In this document: positions 46,164 through 56,421 of the stretch, in pieces
Layout: every line of letters starts with the position of its first letter
Position numbering within the stretch: position 1 is the stretch's first letter
Assembly (NCBI RefSeq): GCF_002923755.1
Contig: NZ_PGFZ01000008.1
Coordinates: forward strand, 82,664-146,663
DNA length: 64,000 nt
Direction: 5' to 3'
Source of the DNA: Methylovulum psychrotolerans
GTDB lineage: Bacteria > Pseudomonadota > Gammaproteobacteria > Methylococcales > Methylomonadaceae
Position numbers and translations under genes: made by a program
Notes under the pieces: generated by a model
What the model was told of the DNA's origin: nothing
What the model saw: only the letters and a program-made list of their open reading frames with translations
Databases searched by the model: none

Positions 46164-49100
46164 TTAGTTTGCCGCAGGCTTAGGCAAGGTCAAGCGTTGC
46201 AGCAAAGCGCCGATAAATTCCACTTTTTGGGCGACATCGGCAAACGTTTGGGTAAACTTTAATTTGTCCATGCCGTCGAGTTTGTACACTTGGGCTTGGG
46301 TTTGGATTAAGGTGATCAATTGTTCGGCGTTAATGGTCGGGGCACTGCTAAAGACGATGCGCCCGCCTGTCGCGCCCGCTTCGATTTTCTTAATGCCCAA
46401 TTGTTCCGCCTGTTGTTTCAGTTCGGTGACGCTGAATAGGGTTTTGACGGCTTCCGGCAGCAAACCGAAGCGGTCGATCATTTCGATTTGCAAGTCCCGC
46501 AAGTCTTCGGTGCTGTCGGCGCTGGAGATGCGTTTGTATAGCACTAGGCGGGCGTGGATGTCGGGCAGGTAGTCTTCGGGGATGAGCGCGGCGGCTTGCA
46601 AGTCCACTTCGGGGCCTTTGTCCATCGGGGTGTCCAATTCCGGTTGTTTGCCGGATTTGAGCGCGTCCACGGCGCGTTGCAACAATTCGGTGTATAAGGT
46701 AAAGCCGATTTCTTGGATTTGCCCGCTTTGGTCGTCGCCGAGCAATTCCCCCGCGCCCCGGATTTCCATATCATGTGAGGACAGCATAAAGCCCGCGCCC
46801 AAGTCGCCGGAGGCTTCAACCGCTTCCAGGCGTTTTTGCGCGTCTTTGCTCATCAGGTTTTTCGGCGGCACGATAAAGTAGGCGTAGGCGCGGTGGTGCG
46901 AACGTCCGACCCGGCCCCTCAGTTGGTGCAGTTGCGCCAGACCCAGTTTATCTGCACGGTTGATGATGATGGTGTTGGCGCTGGGGATGTCGATGCCGCT
47001 TTCGATAATAGTGGTGCTGAGCAGCAGGTTAAAGCGTTGGTGGTAAAAGTCCAGCATAATGCGTTCCAGCTCGCGTTCGGGCATTTGTCCGTGGGCGATT
47101 TGGATACGCGCTTCAGGTAGCAGGGCTTCCAGTTCGCGGGCCATTTTATCCATGGATTTGACATCGTTATGGAGGAAGAACACCTGCCCGCCCCGGCGGA
47201 TTTCGCGTAAACAGGCTTCTTTAATCTGTGCGTCCACCCAAGTGCTGATGAAGGTTTTGATGGCGTGGCGGTTGGGCGGCGGGCTGGCGATAATGGAAAT
47301 GTCGCGTAGCCCCGATAAGGCCATGTTTAAAGTGCGCGGAATTGGCGTGGCAGTTAGGGTCAGCATGTCCAGTTCATTGCGCAGCTTTTTAAAATGTTCT
47401 TTTTGCCGTACCCCGAAGCGGTGTTCTTCGTCAATCACGACTAGCCCTAAGGCTTTATATTTCAATTCTTTGGATAATAGGGTGTGGGTGCCGATGACAA
47501 TATCGACCAGGCCTTTTGCCAAGGCTTCGGCAATGTCTTTGAGCTGTTTGGCGGAGGCGAAGCGCGACATGACTTCGATGCGCACCGGCCAGTCGGCGAA
47601 GCGGTCGCAGAAGTTTTGGTAATGCTGTTGCGCCAATAGCGTGGTCGGCACCAGCACGGCGACTTGTTTGCCGCTTTGTACAGCGATAAAGGCCGCCCGC
47701 ATCGACACTTCGGTTTTGCCGAACCCGACATCGCCGCAAATCACCCTATCCATCGGTTGCGGGCTGGTCATATCGTCCAGTATCGCTTCGATGGCGGTGC
47801 GCTGGTCGGGGGTTTCCTCAAACGGGAACGCGTCGGCAAAGGTCTGGTAGTCGGTGTTGGCAATGGCGAAGGCATGGCCTTGTTTGATGGCGCGTTGGGC
47901 ATGGATTTCCAACAGTTCGGCGGCGACATCGCGGATTTTTTCGATGGCTTTTTTCTTGGTTTTGCCCCATTGGTCGCCGCCCAATTTATGCAGCGGCGCG
48001 GTGTCGGGGCTCATGCCAGTATAGCGGCCTATAACGTGCAGGGTGGACACGGGGACGTAGAGCTTATCGTTGTTGGCGTATTCCAGCATCAAAAATTCGG
48101 CGGGAATACCGCCGACCGCCAAGGTTTGCAAGCCGAGGTAGCGGCCTACGCCATGTTCCTGATGAACAACGGGCGAGCCGATGCTGAGTTCGTTCAGGTT
48201 GTTGACAATGGCTTCCAGTTCCCGCGCGGCGGATTTTCGGCGGCGGCGTTGCTGTTGGACTTTTTCGCCGGATAACAGCGGTTCGGTGATGATCGCCAGG
48301 GCGGGGTCCAGCAACCATAGGCTCTGTTCGACGGGCGCGACCACCATACAGACGGGTGCGTCGGTATCCAAAAACTGTTGCCAAGATTCGACCCGCTTAC
48401 TGCTGATTTGGCAGGCGCGTAGCCTGTCTAACAGGGCTTCCCTGCGTCCGGCGGATTCGGCGACCAACAGCACTTTGCCGTTAAAGCCCGCGATAAACTG
48501 CTGCAAGCGTTGCGCAGGCTGGTCGAGCTTGGTGTTGAAGGTCAAATCCGGCAGGGTTTGGCAAGGGCCGTCGGTCAGGCAACTGTCTAAGACTATCCGC
48601 GCAAAGCGGTTAGCCTTGTCGGCGAGCTCGTCGGCGGATAAGAACAGGCGTTCGGGCGTTAACAGCGGGCGTTCCAAATCGTATTTGCGTTGCTCGTAAC
48701 GCTCTTGGGCATCGCCGTAAAACGCCACCGAATGGGCGGTGAACTGGTCGCTGACCACCAACACCGCAGAGCTTGGCAGGTAATCGAACAGAGTGGCGGT
48801 TTGGCTGACGAACAGCGGCAGATAGTATTCGATACCGTTAAAGGCTACGCCTTTGCTGACATCGGCATAAAGGGTGTTTTTCAGCGAGGTTTGTGGAAAC
48901 ACCTCCCGGAAGGTTTGCCGGAACTGTTTGATGGCGGCATCGGTAAATGGAAATTCGCGGGCCGGAAACAGTTGTATCTGGTTGATTTTTTCTAAAGAGC
49001 GTTGGCTTTCGGGGTCGAAGGTGCGGATGGATTCGACGGTTTCATCAAACAATTCAATGCGGAACGGTACGGAACTGCCCATCGGGAACAGGTCGACAAT

Positions 49101-49613
49101 CGCCCCGCGCACGGCAAATTCGGCATGTTGGTAGACTTGCGACACGCATTGGTAGCCGACGCTTTCCAGCTTGACGCGGTTGAGTTCCAGATTAAAATCG
49201 TCGCCGACCCGAATGGCGAAACTGTTCGCCAGGACATGCTCGCGCGGGGCGAGGCGGTGCATCAGGGTGGTGATCGGCACGACTAAAGCCCCGCGTTTGA
49301 CTTCCGGCAACAGCGCCAAGACTTTCAGGCGTTCGGAGGTGATTTCCGGCAGGGGCGAAAACACATCGTAAGGCAAGGTCTCCCAATCGGGGAAATGCAG
49401 GATCGGGTATTGTTTGTTCAGGAAAAACGCCAGCTCATGTTCTAAGCGTAAGGCCGTTTGGTTATCGGGGGTGATAATCACGAACAGACGGTGTTCTTTG
49501 GCAATCGCCGTCGCCAATGCCAAGGCATCGGCACACCCCGTCAAACCCGACCAGACGAGGGTTTGCGCGGGCGTTTGCGGGGTTGCCGGAGAAAAGATTA
49601 AAGAATGTGCCAT
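46164..49613 (-). CDS. mfd: transcription-repair coupling factor Mfd
   Basis: 1149 residues, standard length. N-terminal UvrB-like module (residues about 1-350), RNA-polymerase-interaction domain (VVHQEHGVGRYLGL at about 490-503), SF2 translocase with GDVGFGKTEVSMRAAF, DEEHRFGVRQKE and LTATPIPRT, and a C-terminal TRCF domain (IPEDYLPDIHARLVLYKR). Removes stalled RNA polymerase and recruits UvrA. Confidence 0.95.
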   Translation of the reverse strand: MAHSLIFSPATPQTPAQTLVWSGLTGCADALALATAIAKEHRLFVIITPDNQTALRLEHELAFFLNKQYPILHFPDWETLPYDVFSPLPEITSERLKVLALLPEVKRGALVVPITTLMHRLAPREHVLANSFAIRVGDDFNLELNRVKLESVGYQCVSQVYQHAEFAVRGAIVDLFPMGSSVPFRIELFDETVESIRTFDPESQRSLEKINQIQLFPAREFPFTDAAIKQFRQTFREVFPQTSLKNTLYADVSKGVAFNGIEYYLPLFVSQTATLFDYLPSSAVLVVSDQFTAHSVAFYGDAQERYEQRKYDLERPLLTPERLFLSADELADKANRFARIVLDSCLTDGPCQTLPDLTFNTKLDQPAQRLQQFIAGFNGKVLLVAESAGRREALLDRLRACQISSKRVESWQQFLDTDAPVCMVVAPVEQSLWLLDPALAIITEPLLSGEKVQQQRRRRKSAARELEAIVNNLNELSIGSPVVHQEHGVGRYLGLQTLAVGGIPAEFLMLEYANNDKLYVPVSTLHVIGRYTGMSPDTAPLHKLGGDQWGKTKKKAIEKIRDVAAELLEIHAQRAIKQGHAFAIANTDYQTFADAFPFEETPDQRTAIEAILDDMTSPQPMDRVICGDVGFGKTEVSMRAAFIAVQSGKQVAVLVPTTLLAQQHYQNFCDRFADWPVRIEVMSRFASAKQLKDIAEALAKGLVDIVIGTHTLLSKELKYKALGLVVIDEEHRFGVRQKEHFKKLRNELDMLTLTATPIPRTLNMALSGLRDISIIASPPPNRHAIKTFISTWVDAQIKEACLREIRRGGQVFFLHNDVKSMDKMARELEALLPEARIQIAHGQMPERELERIMLDFYHQRFNLLLSTTIIESGIDIPSANTIIINRADKLGLAQLHQLRGRVGRSHHRAYAYFIVPPKNLMSKDAQKRLEAVEASGDLGAGFMLSSHDMEIRGAGELLGDDQSGQIQEIGFTLYTELLQRAVDALKSGKQPELDTPMDKGPEVDLQAAALIPEDYLPDIHARLVLYKRISSADSTEDLRDLQIEMIDRFGLLPEAVKTLFSVTELKQQAEQLGIKKIEAGATGGRIVFSSAPTINAEQLITLIQTQAQVYKLDGMDKLKFTQTFADVAQKVEFIGALLQRLTLPKPAAN

Positions 49614-50005
49614 GCGGGAAAGCGGTCAAAAAAAGGCGATTATACAACAGGCGTTGGCGGGTGAGTTGAAAAGTGGTGGTAACGGCTGGGCTAGGGAGCT
49701 TGTATTGCGGTGGTCGGTAAGTCTCGGTCGCCACTGATGGGCATTTGAAGCGAAAGGCAGCTATGGCTTCGCAAGGAAAATGACCATTGTTTGAGTGGCT
49801 TAGGGTTTTTATTATAAACTATTGATTGTTAATTATTTTTAAAGATATGTTTGGCGTTTATTGTTAGTGACAAGCACTAAGCTTGGGTAGATAATAAAAG
49901 CCAAATCCGATGTATAGTTGGCTAAAAAGCGTAAGCCGTAACGGGAAAACCGCCTTTTCGGGCCGTGATAAACGAAGCTTGGGCGATTTAATAATTAAAG
50001 GTGAG

Positions 50006-50023
50006 AACCGGATATATCCGGTT
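50006..50023. promoter_or_regulatory. 18-bp perfect palindrome, candidate operator
   Basis: AACCGGATATATCCGGTT reads the same on both strands and lies 80 bp before the DUF2934 start, in the 489-bp gap 49614-50102. The rest of that gap is an AT-rich stretch around 49810-49860 with no other recognised feature. Confidence 0.45.
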
Positions 50024-50102
50024 GTATGCTGAATGGCGGCATTGCTTTGGCAGCTTTATTGGATACAGTAACTTATACGGCCTAACGCTAGCAGGTAAGC
50101 AG

Positions 50103-50489
50103 ATGGTAGAAAATACATGTCGCCAACAATGGATTGCCGAAGCGGCCTATTATCGGGCGGAGGCCAGAGGGTTTACTGGGGGTAATGCGCTAGAGGATTG
50201 GTTGGTGGCGGAGGAGGCGTTTATCCGGGCGCAGGTCGCCCGTTATCTTACGATAGCCGAGGAAGATGGCGGCATGACCCTTATGGGGTTGCAGCAATTG
50301 GCAGAAAGTTTAGGGGTTGAAAATTCCGCTACAATTGAGCTGAAAAGCGAGCTGATTCAGGCTATTCAAGCCGCTTGCCATCATCATCCGTGTTTCCGTT
50401 CGGCTATTTATGCGCAGTGTGGTGAAAAAGATTGCCAATGGCGTGCGGAATGCAAAAAATTAATCGCCCACTGGTGTGCGCCGTTTTAA
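50103..50489 (+). CDS. DUF2934 domain protein
   Basis: 128 residues from the ATG at 50103, chosen because the domain starts there and CAGG precedes it; the longer frame (from 50001) would start inside the palindrome. IAEAAYYRAEARGFTGG, then ALEDWLVAEEAF is the DUF2934 motif (about 9-40). The C-terminal half contains a Cys-rich stretch (CHHHPCF, then CGEKDCQWRAECKK) with enough Cys and His for a metal site. DUF2934 has no known function. Confidence 0.7.
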   Translation: MVENTCRQQWIAEAAYYRAEARGFTGGNALEDWLVAEEAFIRAQVARYLTIAEEDGGMTLMGLQQLAESLGVENSATIELKSELIQAIQAACHHHPCFRSAIYAQCGEKDCQWRAECKKLIAHWCAPF

Positions 50490-50532
50490 CAATCAGTAAC
50501 TGGCGAATATCCTGCTGATGCAGTTAGGCCAA

Positions 50533-51750
50533 TTACTGGCCTGCCCTACCGCTATTTTGCCCTTGCCGCGTCCCAAGTTTCGGCAGCAGTGGATAGTCCG
50601 CCATTTTTGCGGCGGCACGGTCAGGGTATAGCCAGTTGAGGCCATCGAGTTCCACGGCATCTTTGGAGACGGTGGCATTGCCTATGCCGACGATAGGCAG
50701 GGGTTTATCAGTTTGCACGACAGATAACAACAGGTTGTGGCCGGTGCGCTCCAAGATGATGGCGTTGCGTTTGAGGGTGATGCTGTTGTCAAGGTAGCTA
50801 AGGCCTTCCAAACCGTAACCGATGGCGCCGCTATTGGCGCTGGGCGGGCCTTTTTCCAACACCGAGTCTTCAATCAGCAATTCGCCACCGTTCGGGATGT
50901 CGATGAGACGGCTATCTTCTGCCGCCAACGAGGCGATGATGCTGTGCCGGATAGTGGTCTTACGCGCCCGGGATTTGATTTCATGGCCTTGGGAGACGGC
51001 AGCCAACATCAGGCTGTCTTCAATCAACAGCTCGCCGCCGCCAATATACAGGCCATGCGCCCGCCCGTCTTTGCCGAGTTTTTCAAAGCGGCTATCGGTA
51101 ATGTGGATGGTTTGTTGGGGCTTATTGTCAGATAAAATGCCTTGCTCAGCATCATGGAAATAGACGTGGTTAAGCTGTAGGCCTAGCCCTTCCGAACGGA
51201 GGCAGGCACCATTCTGATCGGGGACGGCGATGTTTTTGCACTCAATATTACTGATGCTGATGTCCAAGCCTTTCGTCAGTATCGCCGCCTTGCCTTCGGC
51301 GCTGATACCATCCAGGACTACCCGGCCACTGCCGATGACGTGGATATGGTTTTGGTTAAGCACCAAGGCTTCCCTGTAGACACCAGGGCCGATTAGCAAG
51401 GTTTGCTGGTCTTCCAAGTCGGCACTGGCGGCGGCTAAGGTAAAGTAAAGTTTATCGCCGATTTTGATACGGTTAGCGGCAATAGGCGGTGTAGTTTCGG
51501 GTAAGGATTGCCAAGGGGCAAAGTTGGTGGCGATGTCGGCATCAAGCCGTTGCCGCCAGCGGGCTTGCTCTGCAAGCAGGGTGTTGGGTGCGGTTGTTTG
51601 CCTTATTGCCAGCATTAGCCTGTCATAAGCGCTGGCGAAAGCCTCACGATCATAGCTATAAGCGGCCATTAAGAGCAGGTTGATGGCGATACCGCTGCCT
51701 AGCAGATAATAAACTGTCCAGCGGCGCAGGATATCAAGGAGTTTTGGCAT
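50533..51750 (-). CDS. parallel beta-helix repeat protein, membrane-anchored
   Basis: 405 residues from the ATG at 51750; an ATG at 51792 would add 14. One N-terminal helix (about 10-35), then right-handed beta-helix coils from about residue 110 (LLIGPGVYREALVL, HVIGSGRVVLDG, ISISNIECKNI, IHITDSRFEKLG, LLIEDSLMLAA). Such folds bind or cleave polysaccharides, but no lyase catalytic motif is evident. It is divergent from the O-antigen-ligase-like gene, which suggests a shared role in a surface glycan. Confidence 0.72.
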   Translation of the reverse strand: MPKLLDILRRWTVYYLLGSGIAINLLLMAAYSYDREAFASAYDRLMLAIRQTTAPNTLLAEQARWRQRLDADIATNFAPWQSLPETTPPIAANRIKIGDKLYFTLAAASADLEDQQTLLIGPGVYREALVLNQNHIHVIGSGRVVLDGISAEGKAAILTKGLDISISNIECKNIAVPDQNGACLRSEGLGLQLNHVYFHDAEQGILSDNKPQQTIHITDSRFEKLGKDGRAHGLYIGGGELLIEDSLMLAAVSQGHEIKSRARKTTIRHSIIASLAAEDSRLIDIPNGGELLIEDSVLEKGPPSANSGAIGYGLEGLSYLDNSITLKRNAIILERTGHNLLLSVVQTDKPLPIVGIGNATVSKDAVELDGLNWLYPDRAAAKMADYPLLPKLGTRQGQNSGRAGQ

Positions 51751-51942
51751 AAGTAGGGAGGTTAAGTTAAGGCAGGTCAGGTGTAAGCGCATTTGGGGAT
51801 GCGCCTAATGGACATTGTCTGCCAGCTAATAAGTTATGGATTTGTTGGCAATGGGCTAAAATACGCGAAGCTATAATGTGCCGCTATTATCCTAAGCGTT
51901 GTCAATACCAGACAACGTCTCCCATTGCCGTCCGCCTTCATT

Positions 51943-54210
51943 ATGTCGCTGATTAATTATCTTTTTACCCATTGCTGCGCTGTCGTTTTTCTTATCTTGG
52001 CAGGTTTTATGGCGAGCGTCCATGTTTTTGCGCCTGTGCCGCTGGTGTTGTTAGGTCTCTATTTGGGGGTATTGGCCTATTACCCTAAAGCTTGGCTGGT
52101 GGCGGTGCCCGCCTTGTTGCCGATTTTGGACTTAAGCTTATGGACAGGCAATTTGTTGTATAACGAATACGATATTTTGCTGTCGGCAACTTTGGCGGTG
52201 CTGTATTGGCGTAAGGATGTTGAGGAGCAATTGCCGTCTCCGCCTTACCGATGGCTTTATTGGGTTCTGTTGGCGGCGTTTAGTGCCAGTTTTTTGCAAA
52301 ACGTTTGGCCGCTGTTCCAAGATACCGTACAGCCCGACGACATTTATCAGGGTAATTGGAATAGCCTGCGCCTTGGTAAGGGCTTTTTTTATGCTTGGCT
52401 ATTATGGCCGTTTATGCGCCGTGAGTTGCTGGTAAGCCCTGAGCGTAGCCAGCGTCTGTTGGCTACGGGTATCGTCGCCAGTTTATGGGTGTTTGGTCTT
52501 TTGGTGCTGTGGGAACGGCATGTGCTGGGGGCGTTGCTCAGTTTTCATGACCGTTACGAAGCGTTGTCGGCTTTTTTAGATTTTGCCAGCACTTACCGGA
52601 TTACCGGCTGGTTTACCGATATGCACGTCGGCGGCGAAGCGGTGGACGGCTATTTGGTGTCGCTCACGCCTTTAGCGGTGTACCTGCTGACGCGCCCGTT
52701 ACGGCCATTGGCGTTCAATGCTGTCCTGCTGGCGGTCGGGGCGGGGTTTTATGCGATTATCGTCACGTTTACGCGTACCACGATTGCCAGCTTTTCCCTG
52801 TCCATGCTGGTGACCTTAATCGTCTTCTTGGTAGGCCGGCGGCAGACCCTGAAAAAAACCGGCACGGCCTTGGCAGCGCCGCTGCTACTCTTGGCGGTCG
52901 GCCTGTTCGGTCTGGTGTTGGGCTTTAAAATGGCGGGTTATCAGGCATTATTGGTGGGTTTGTTGGCGGTTGTCGCCGCCACCTTATGCACTTACTACGC
53001 GGTAGGGTGGGGATGGGTTTGGCAAGTGTTGGCGGGTTTGGCCTTAGCGGGTTTGGCGGCTTGGGGGATCAGCGATTCGGCCTTGGAAAGCAAATGGCAT
53101 ACTTATACAGAGGCTGAAGCCCTGCGGCTGGCCGTGCTGTTGGCGGTTGCCCAGGTCGGTTTAGGGCTGTTGTTAGGCAGAACCGCGCGTAAGCTCGCCA
53201 TTGCGTTAAAAAACCTGCAAGTCGCGCTGATTTTTGTCGGTTTGTTTGCATTATTGGCGATAGGCATGAGTTCGGAGCGTTTTGAAGAACGCTTTGCGCA
53301 AGTGGGCAATGATTTATCGACCCGCGAACAGCACTGGCAACAAATGCTCTCGTTCCGTACTCCCGATAGCTTAAGCAGCCTGCTCATTGGTGAGGGTATC
53401 GGCACAATACCCAGTTTGTTTTACCAAAACACTTTGTTGACGCGCCGTTTACCGGATTTTCATGTTGCCGAAGACAGCGGCCAGCCGGTTTTACTGTTGG
53501 GTCCCAGCGATATGACGCTAATCCAAAAACTCATTTTGCCGCCGCACCAGCATTATCAACTGACGGTCACTGCCCGCTTTAAATCCATCTCCGAGAGCCT
53601 GGGGCTACGCGTTTGCAAAAAACATATTTTATTTAGCGACCATTATCCGCCCAGTTGCCTCGATACGGCCTTTAAGCCTGCGCAAGCCGACCGTTGGGAA
53701 ACCTTTCATTGGGAGTTTGACCATGCCGGGCATAGCCTGTTGGATTGGCCGACCACGCTGATTATTCATAATTCAGGTGTCTTGCCCGTCGCTATCCGTG
53801 CGGTTGCCCTAGATGGCTCCAATGGCGAACATTATATCAGGAACGGCCAGTTTGCCGATAAACTGCAAAGTTGGTTATGGACGATAGATTTTGACCATTT
53901 GCCTTGGCATAGCAAACAGTTGTTTATCCATCTTTGGTTAGAGCAGGGGTGGGTAGGGGTGGGGGTGTTTGTGGTGTTGGTCGTGTTGGTATGCCGTCGG
54001 CAACTGGGCTTATTGGCTAAGGGCGAAACCGTGCCTTTAGCGTTTTTACCGGCGTTAGCCGCTGTGCTGTTGGAAGGGCTGACGGGGACGATGCTGGACG
54101 CGCCCAGGGTCAGTACCCAGATTTATCTGATTTTGTTTGCCGCCCTGCAATGGCCGGAGGTGGATAGGCCGTTAAAGCAAGCCAAACGGCAGAGGCTAAC
54201 GCGGCGTTGA
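51943..54210 (+). CDS. O-antigen ligase/polymerase-like protein with inserted domain
   Basis: 755 residues from the ATG at 51943 (an upstream TTG at 51925 is less likely). Ten or more helices in residues 1-445 with a Wzy/WaaL-like pattern. The large periplasmic loop (about 450-660) is not a simple loop: LLLGPSDMTLIQKLILPPHQHYQLTV and ARFKSISESLGLRVCKKHILFSDH look like a beta-sandwich, with Cys residues that could pair. Two more helices follow (about 675-740). It joins or ligates glycan repeat units at the periplasmic face. It is next to, and divergent from, the beta-helix protein. Confidence 0.75.
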   Translation: MSLINYLFTHCCAVVFLILAGFMASVHVFAPVPLVLLGLYLGVLAYYPKAWLVAVPALLPILDLSLWTGNLLYNEYDILLSATLAVLYWRKDVEEQLPSPPYRWLYWVLLAAFSASFLQNVWPLFQDTVQPDDIYQGNWNSLRLGKGFFYAWLLWPFMRRELLVSPERSQRLLATGIVASLWVFGLLVLWERHVLGALLSFHDRYEALSAFLDFASTYRITGWFTDMHVGGEAVDGYLVSLTPLAVYLLTRPLRPLAFNAVLLAVGAGFYAIIVTFTRTTIASFSLSMLVTLIVFLVGRRQTLKKTGTALAAPLLLLAVGLFGLVLGFKMAGYQALLVGLLAVVAATLCTYYAVGWGWVWQVLAGLALAGLAAWGISDSALESKWHTYTEAEALRLAVLLAVAQVGLGLLLGRTARKLAIALKNLQVALIFVGLFALLAIGMSSERFEERFAQVGNDLSTREQHWQQMLSFRTPDSLSSLLIGEGIGTIPSLFYQNTLLTRRLPDFHVAEDSGQPVLLLGPSDMTLIQKLILPPHQHYQLTVTARFKSISESLGLRVCKKHILFSDHYPPSCLDTAFKPAQADRWETFHWEFDHAGHSLLDWPTTLIIHNSGVLPVAIRAVALDGSNGEHYIRNGQFADKLQSWLWTIDFDHLPWHSKQLFIHLWLEQGWVGVGVFVVLVVLVCRRQLGLLAKGETVPLAFLPALAAVLLEGLTGTMLDAPRVSTQIYLILFAALQWPEVDRPLKQAKRQRLTRR

Positions 54211-54362
54211 CAGTGGTGTTTTTTTCTTGAACTATCAGGCTTAGGGTTTTTCAGCAGGGCAATGCACTGGGTTTAAGGATGCGTCATGATGATGTGCCGA
54301 CCTCGCCGCCAATTTCATATATAATGTTGGGTCTTAACATTGTCTTTTTATCCGCCCTTTAC

Positions 54363-54617
54363 ATGCCGAAAAAGAAATCTGCACTCCCTTTTGAAGACGC
54401 GCTTGCCGAGCTTGAGCAACTGGTCAACCGCTTGGAACAAGGCGACGTTTCCCTGGAAGAATCGTTACGGTCGTTTGAGCGCGGCGTTAGCCTGACCCGC
54501 ACTTGCCAACAGGCTTTGCAAGAAGCGGAGCAAAAAATCCAGATTCTCCTAGAAAAAAACGGCACTCAATCCCTGGAGCCCTTTACTGATGAGCCAAGCG
54601 CTAAAAGAATATCTTAG
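54363..54617 (+). CDS. xseB: exodeoxyribonuclease VII small subunit
   Basis: 84 residues from the ATG at 54363 ([21 protein letters not shown]). [26 protein letters not shown] and [15 protein letters not shown] are the family signature. It binds XseA to form exonuclease VII. It overlaps ispA by 29 bp, the classic xseB-ispA arrangement. The 28 residues of the longer upstream frame are not conserved and were rejected. Confidence 0.92.
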   Translation: MPKKKSALPFEDALAELEQLVNRLEQGDVSLEESLRSFERGVSLTRTCQQALQEAEQKIQILLEKNGTQSLEPFTDEPSAKRIS

Positions 54618-55485
54618 TTTCTGTCAACACCGTGTCGAACACGCACTGGAGCAACGTTTGCCCAAACCGGACATTTTGCCGCAACGGCTGCACCAGGCGA
54701 TGCGTTATTGTGTGCTGGACGGCGGTAAGCGCACCCGTCCGCTGCTGACCTATTGCACCGGCAAAACCTTAGGCCTGCCGCCGGACAGTTTGGATGGCGC
54801 GGCCTGTGCGGTCGAGTTTATCCATGTCTATTCGTTAATCCATGACGATTTGCCGGCAATGGACGATGATGAGCTGCGGCGCGGTAAGCCCACTTGCCAT
54901 GTCGCTTTTGACGAAGCGACCGCCATTCTGGCCGGGGATGCTTTACAGGCCTTGGCGTTTGAGGTGCTTGCCCACGACCCCAGTATTGCTGCCAGTGCCG
55001 CCAACCGTTTGCAAATGCTGACGGTTTTGGCAAGGGCCAGCGGCTCACAAGGCATGGTCGGCGGGCAGGCGATCGATTTGGCGGCGGTCGGCACCCAGCT
55101 GAGCTTGCCGGAGTTGGAAAATATGCACATCCATAAGACCGGGGCGTTGATCCGTGCCAGCGTCAACTTAGCGACGTTAGCCAAGCCGGATTTAGATCCG
55201 GTGCTGGCGACCAAGCTGGACCATTATGCCAAATGTATTGGCCTGTCGTTTCAGGTGAAGGACGATATTCTCGACGAAGAAAGCGATACTGCGACCTTGG
55301 GCAAAACCCAAGGCAAAGATAAGGATAACAACAAGCCTACTTATCCGGCCTTGTTGGGCATGGCGGGAGCGAAGCAAAAAGCGCGTGAGTTGCATGAAAT
55401 GGCTTTGGCAAACTTGAGTGTGTTTGGTGATGAAGCCGACTTGTTGCGTGATTTGTCATTGTATATTATTGAGCGCAGCCATTAA
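54589..55485 (+). CDS. ispA: farnesyl diphosphate synthase
   Basis: 298 residues. First Asp-rich motif DDLPAMDDD (about 84-92), second motif DDILDEESD (about 224-232), GGKRTRP for the diphosphate, and the C-terminal R-S-H. Makes farnesyl diphosphate from IPP and DMAPP. In many gammaproteobacteria dxs follows; here a terminator-like hairpin and pilus genes follow. Confidence 0.92.
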   Translation: MSQALKEYLSFCQHRVEHALEQRLPKPDILPQRLHQAMRYCVLDGGKRTRPLLTYCTGKTLGLPPDSLDGAACAVEFIHVYSLIHDDLPAMDDDELRRGKPTCHVAFDEATAILAGDALQALAFEVLAHDPSIAASAANRLQMLTVLARASGSQGMVGGQAIDLAAVGTQLSLPELENMHIHKTGALIRASVNLATLAKPDLDPVLATKLDHYAKCIGLSFQVKDDILDEESDTATLGKTQGKDKDNNKPTYPALLGMAGAKQKARELHEMALANLSVFGDEADLLRDLSLYIIERSH

Positions 55486-55499
55486 GCGATGAAAAAGAG

Positions 55500-55533
55500 G
55501 CGGTTAATCCGATGCTTGCAATAGCCGCTTTTT
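55500..55533 (+). terminator. probable terminator after ispA
   Basis: GCGGTTA and TAGCCGC (55500-55506 with 55522-55528) pair at 6 of 7 positions, followed by TTTTT. The 15-nt loop is long, so strength is moderate. From here to 55803 no gene is seen; TATACT near 55613-55618 may be a -10 for the pilus operon. Confidence 0.45.
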
Positions 55534-55803
55534 AAGGCCAACTTTAGGGCTTTAAATATAGGTTTATTTTTTGGATAATGTGAAAAATCACCTGTTATTT
55601 ACGGCAATAGACACTATACTTAAGCAACTAAAAAGGGTTTAGGTAGTCTTGCTGAAAAAAACCTCCCAATAGCCTATTTCAGTAACCCTTTGCTAATTTT
55701 GTTATCCTTGTCGGAGATAAAAACGTGACTTTCCTATATTGCCGATTAGCGTTTCCCTGTGCTTCGGGTCAGTTGGCAACAGCGGATTTTTATTGGTGTT
55801 GAA

Positions 55804-56421
55804 ATGATTGCAAGTACCTGTTTTGTAGCTTCGTTACCCGTCTGCCACCCAAAAGGCCGGCTGCTGGCGGGTTTTGGTTTGATCGAACTCATGATCACGC
55901 TGGTGATAGCGTCTATCTTTCTGGGCTTGGCTTTACCTAGTTTTAAAAAGTTGACTAGCGATACGCGTCTGACGGCGTATACCAATGATTTTATGACGGC
56001 GTTACTGCAAGCCAAAAGCGAAGCGGTGAAGCGTGATGCGGCGGTTACGGTCTTATCGGCCAGTGGTACGCCCGGACAATGGGAGGCGGGGTGGTATGTG
56101 TATGTTAATGCCAGCCCGTTTACTAATGGCGGGGTCGGCAATTTTGACTTGGCTAACGACAGTTTATGCTTACCCGACCAAAACTGCCTGTTGCGTGTCC
56201 ACGACCCCTTGTCGGGAGGCTATACGCTGAGAACCGTCACGGGTGGTACGTCTTTTGATATGGTTATCACCTATCTGGGCAACGGCCTTACCTTGATTGC
56301 CCCCATTCAGGAGACATTTACCCTCTGTGATGGTACTCACGACAACACCCAGTCCCGGCAAATTGCCATCAACGCGATTGGCCGGGCTCGCTCCTCTTCC
56401 GGTACGGGGAACTGTCCATGA
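55804..56421 (+). CDS. fimT: GspH/FimT-type minor pilin
   Basis: 205 residues from the ATG at 55804; a GTG at 55759 adds 15. The prepilin leader ends RLLAG, cut before FGLIELMITLVIAS with Glu at +5. A GspH-like pseudopilin domain follows (NDFMTALLQAKSEAVKRDAAVTVL, Cys pairs, C-terminal INAIGRARSSSG). FimT proteins prime pilus assembly and some bind DNA for uptake. First gene of the pilus operon; the stop overlaps the pilV start. Confidence 0.85.
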   Translation: MIASTCFVASLPVCHPKGRLLAGFGLIELMITLVIASIFLGLALPSFKKLTSDTRLTAYTNDFMTALLQAKSEAVKRDAAVTVLSASGTPGQWEAGWYVYVNASPFTNGGVGNFDLANDSLCLPDQNCLLRVHDPLSGGYTLRTVTGGTSFDMVITYLGNGLTLIAPIQETFTLCDGTHDNTQSRQIAINAIGRARSSSGTGNCP

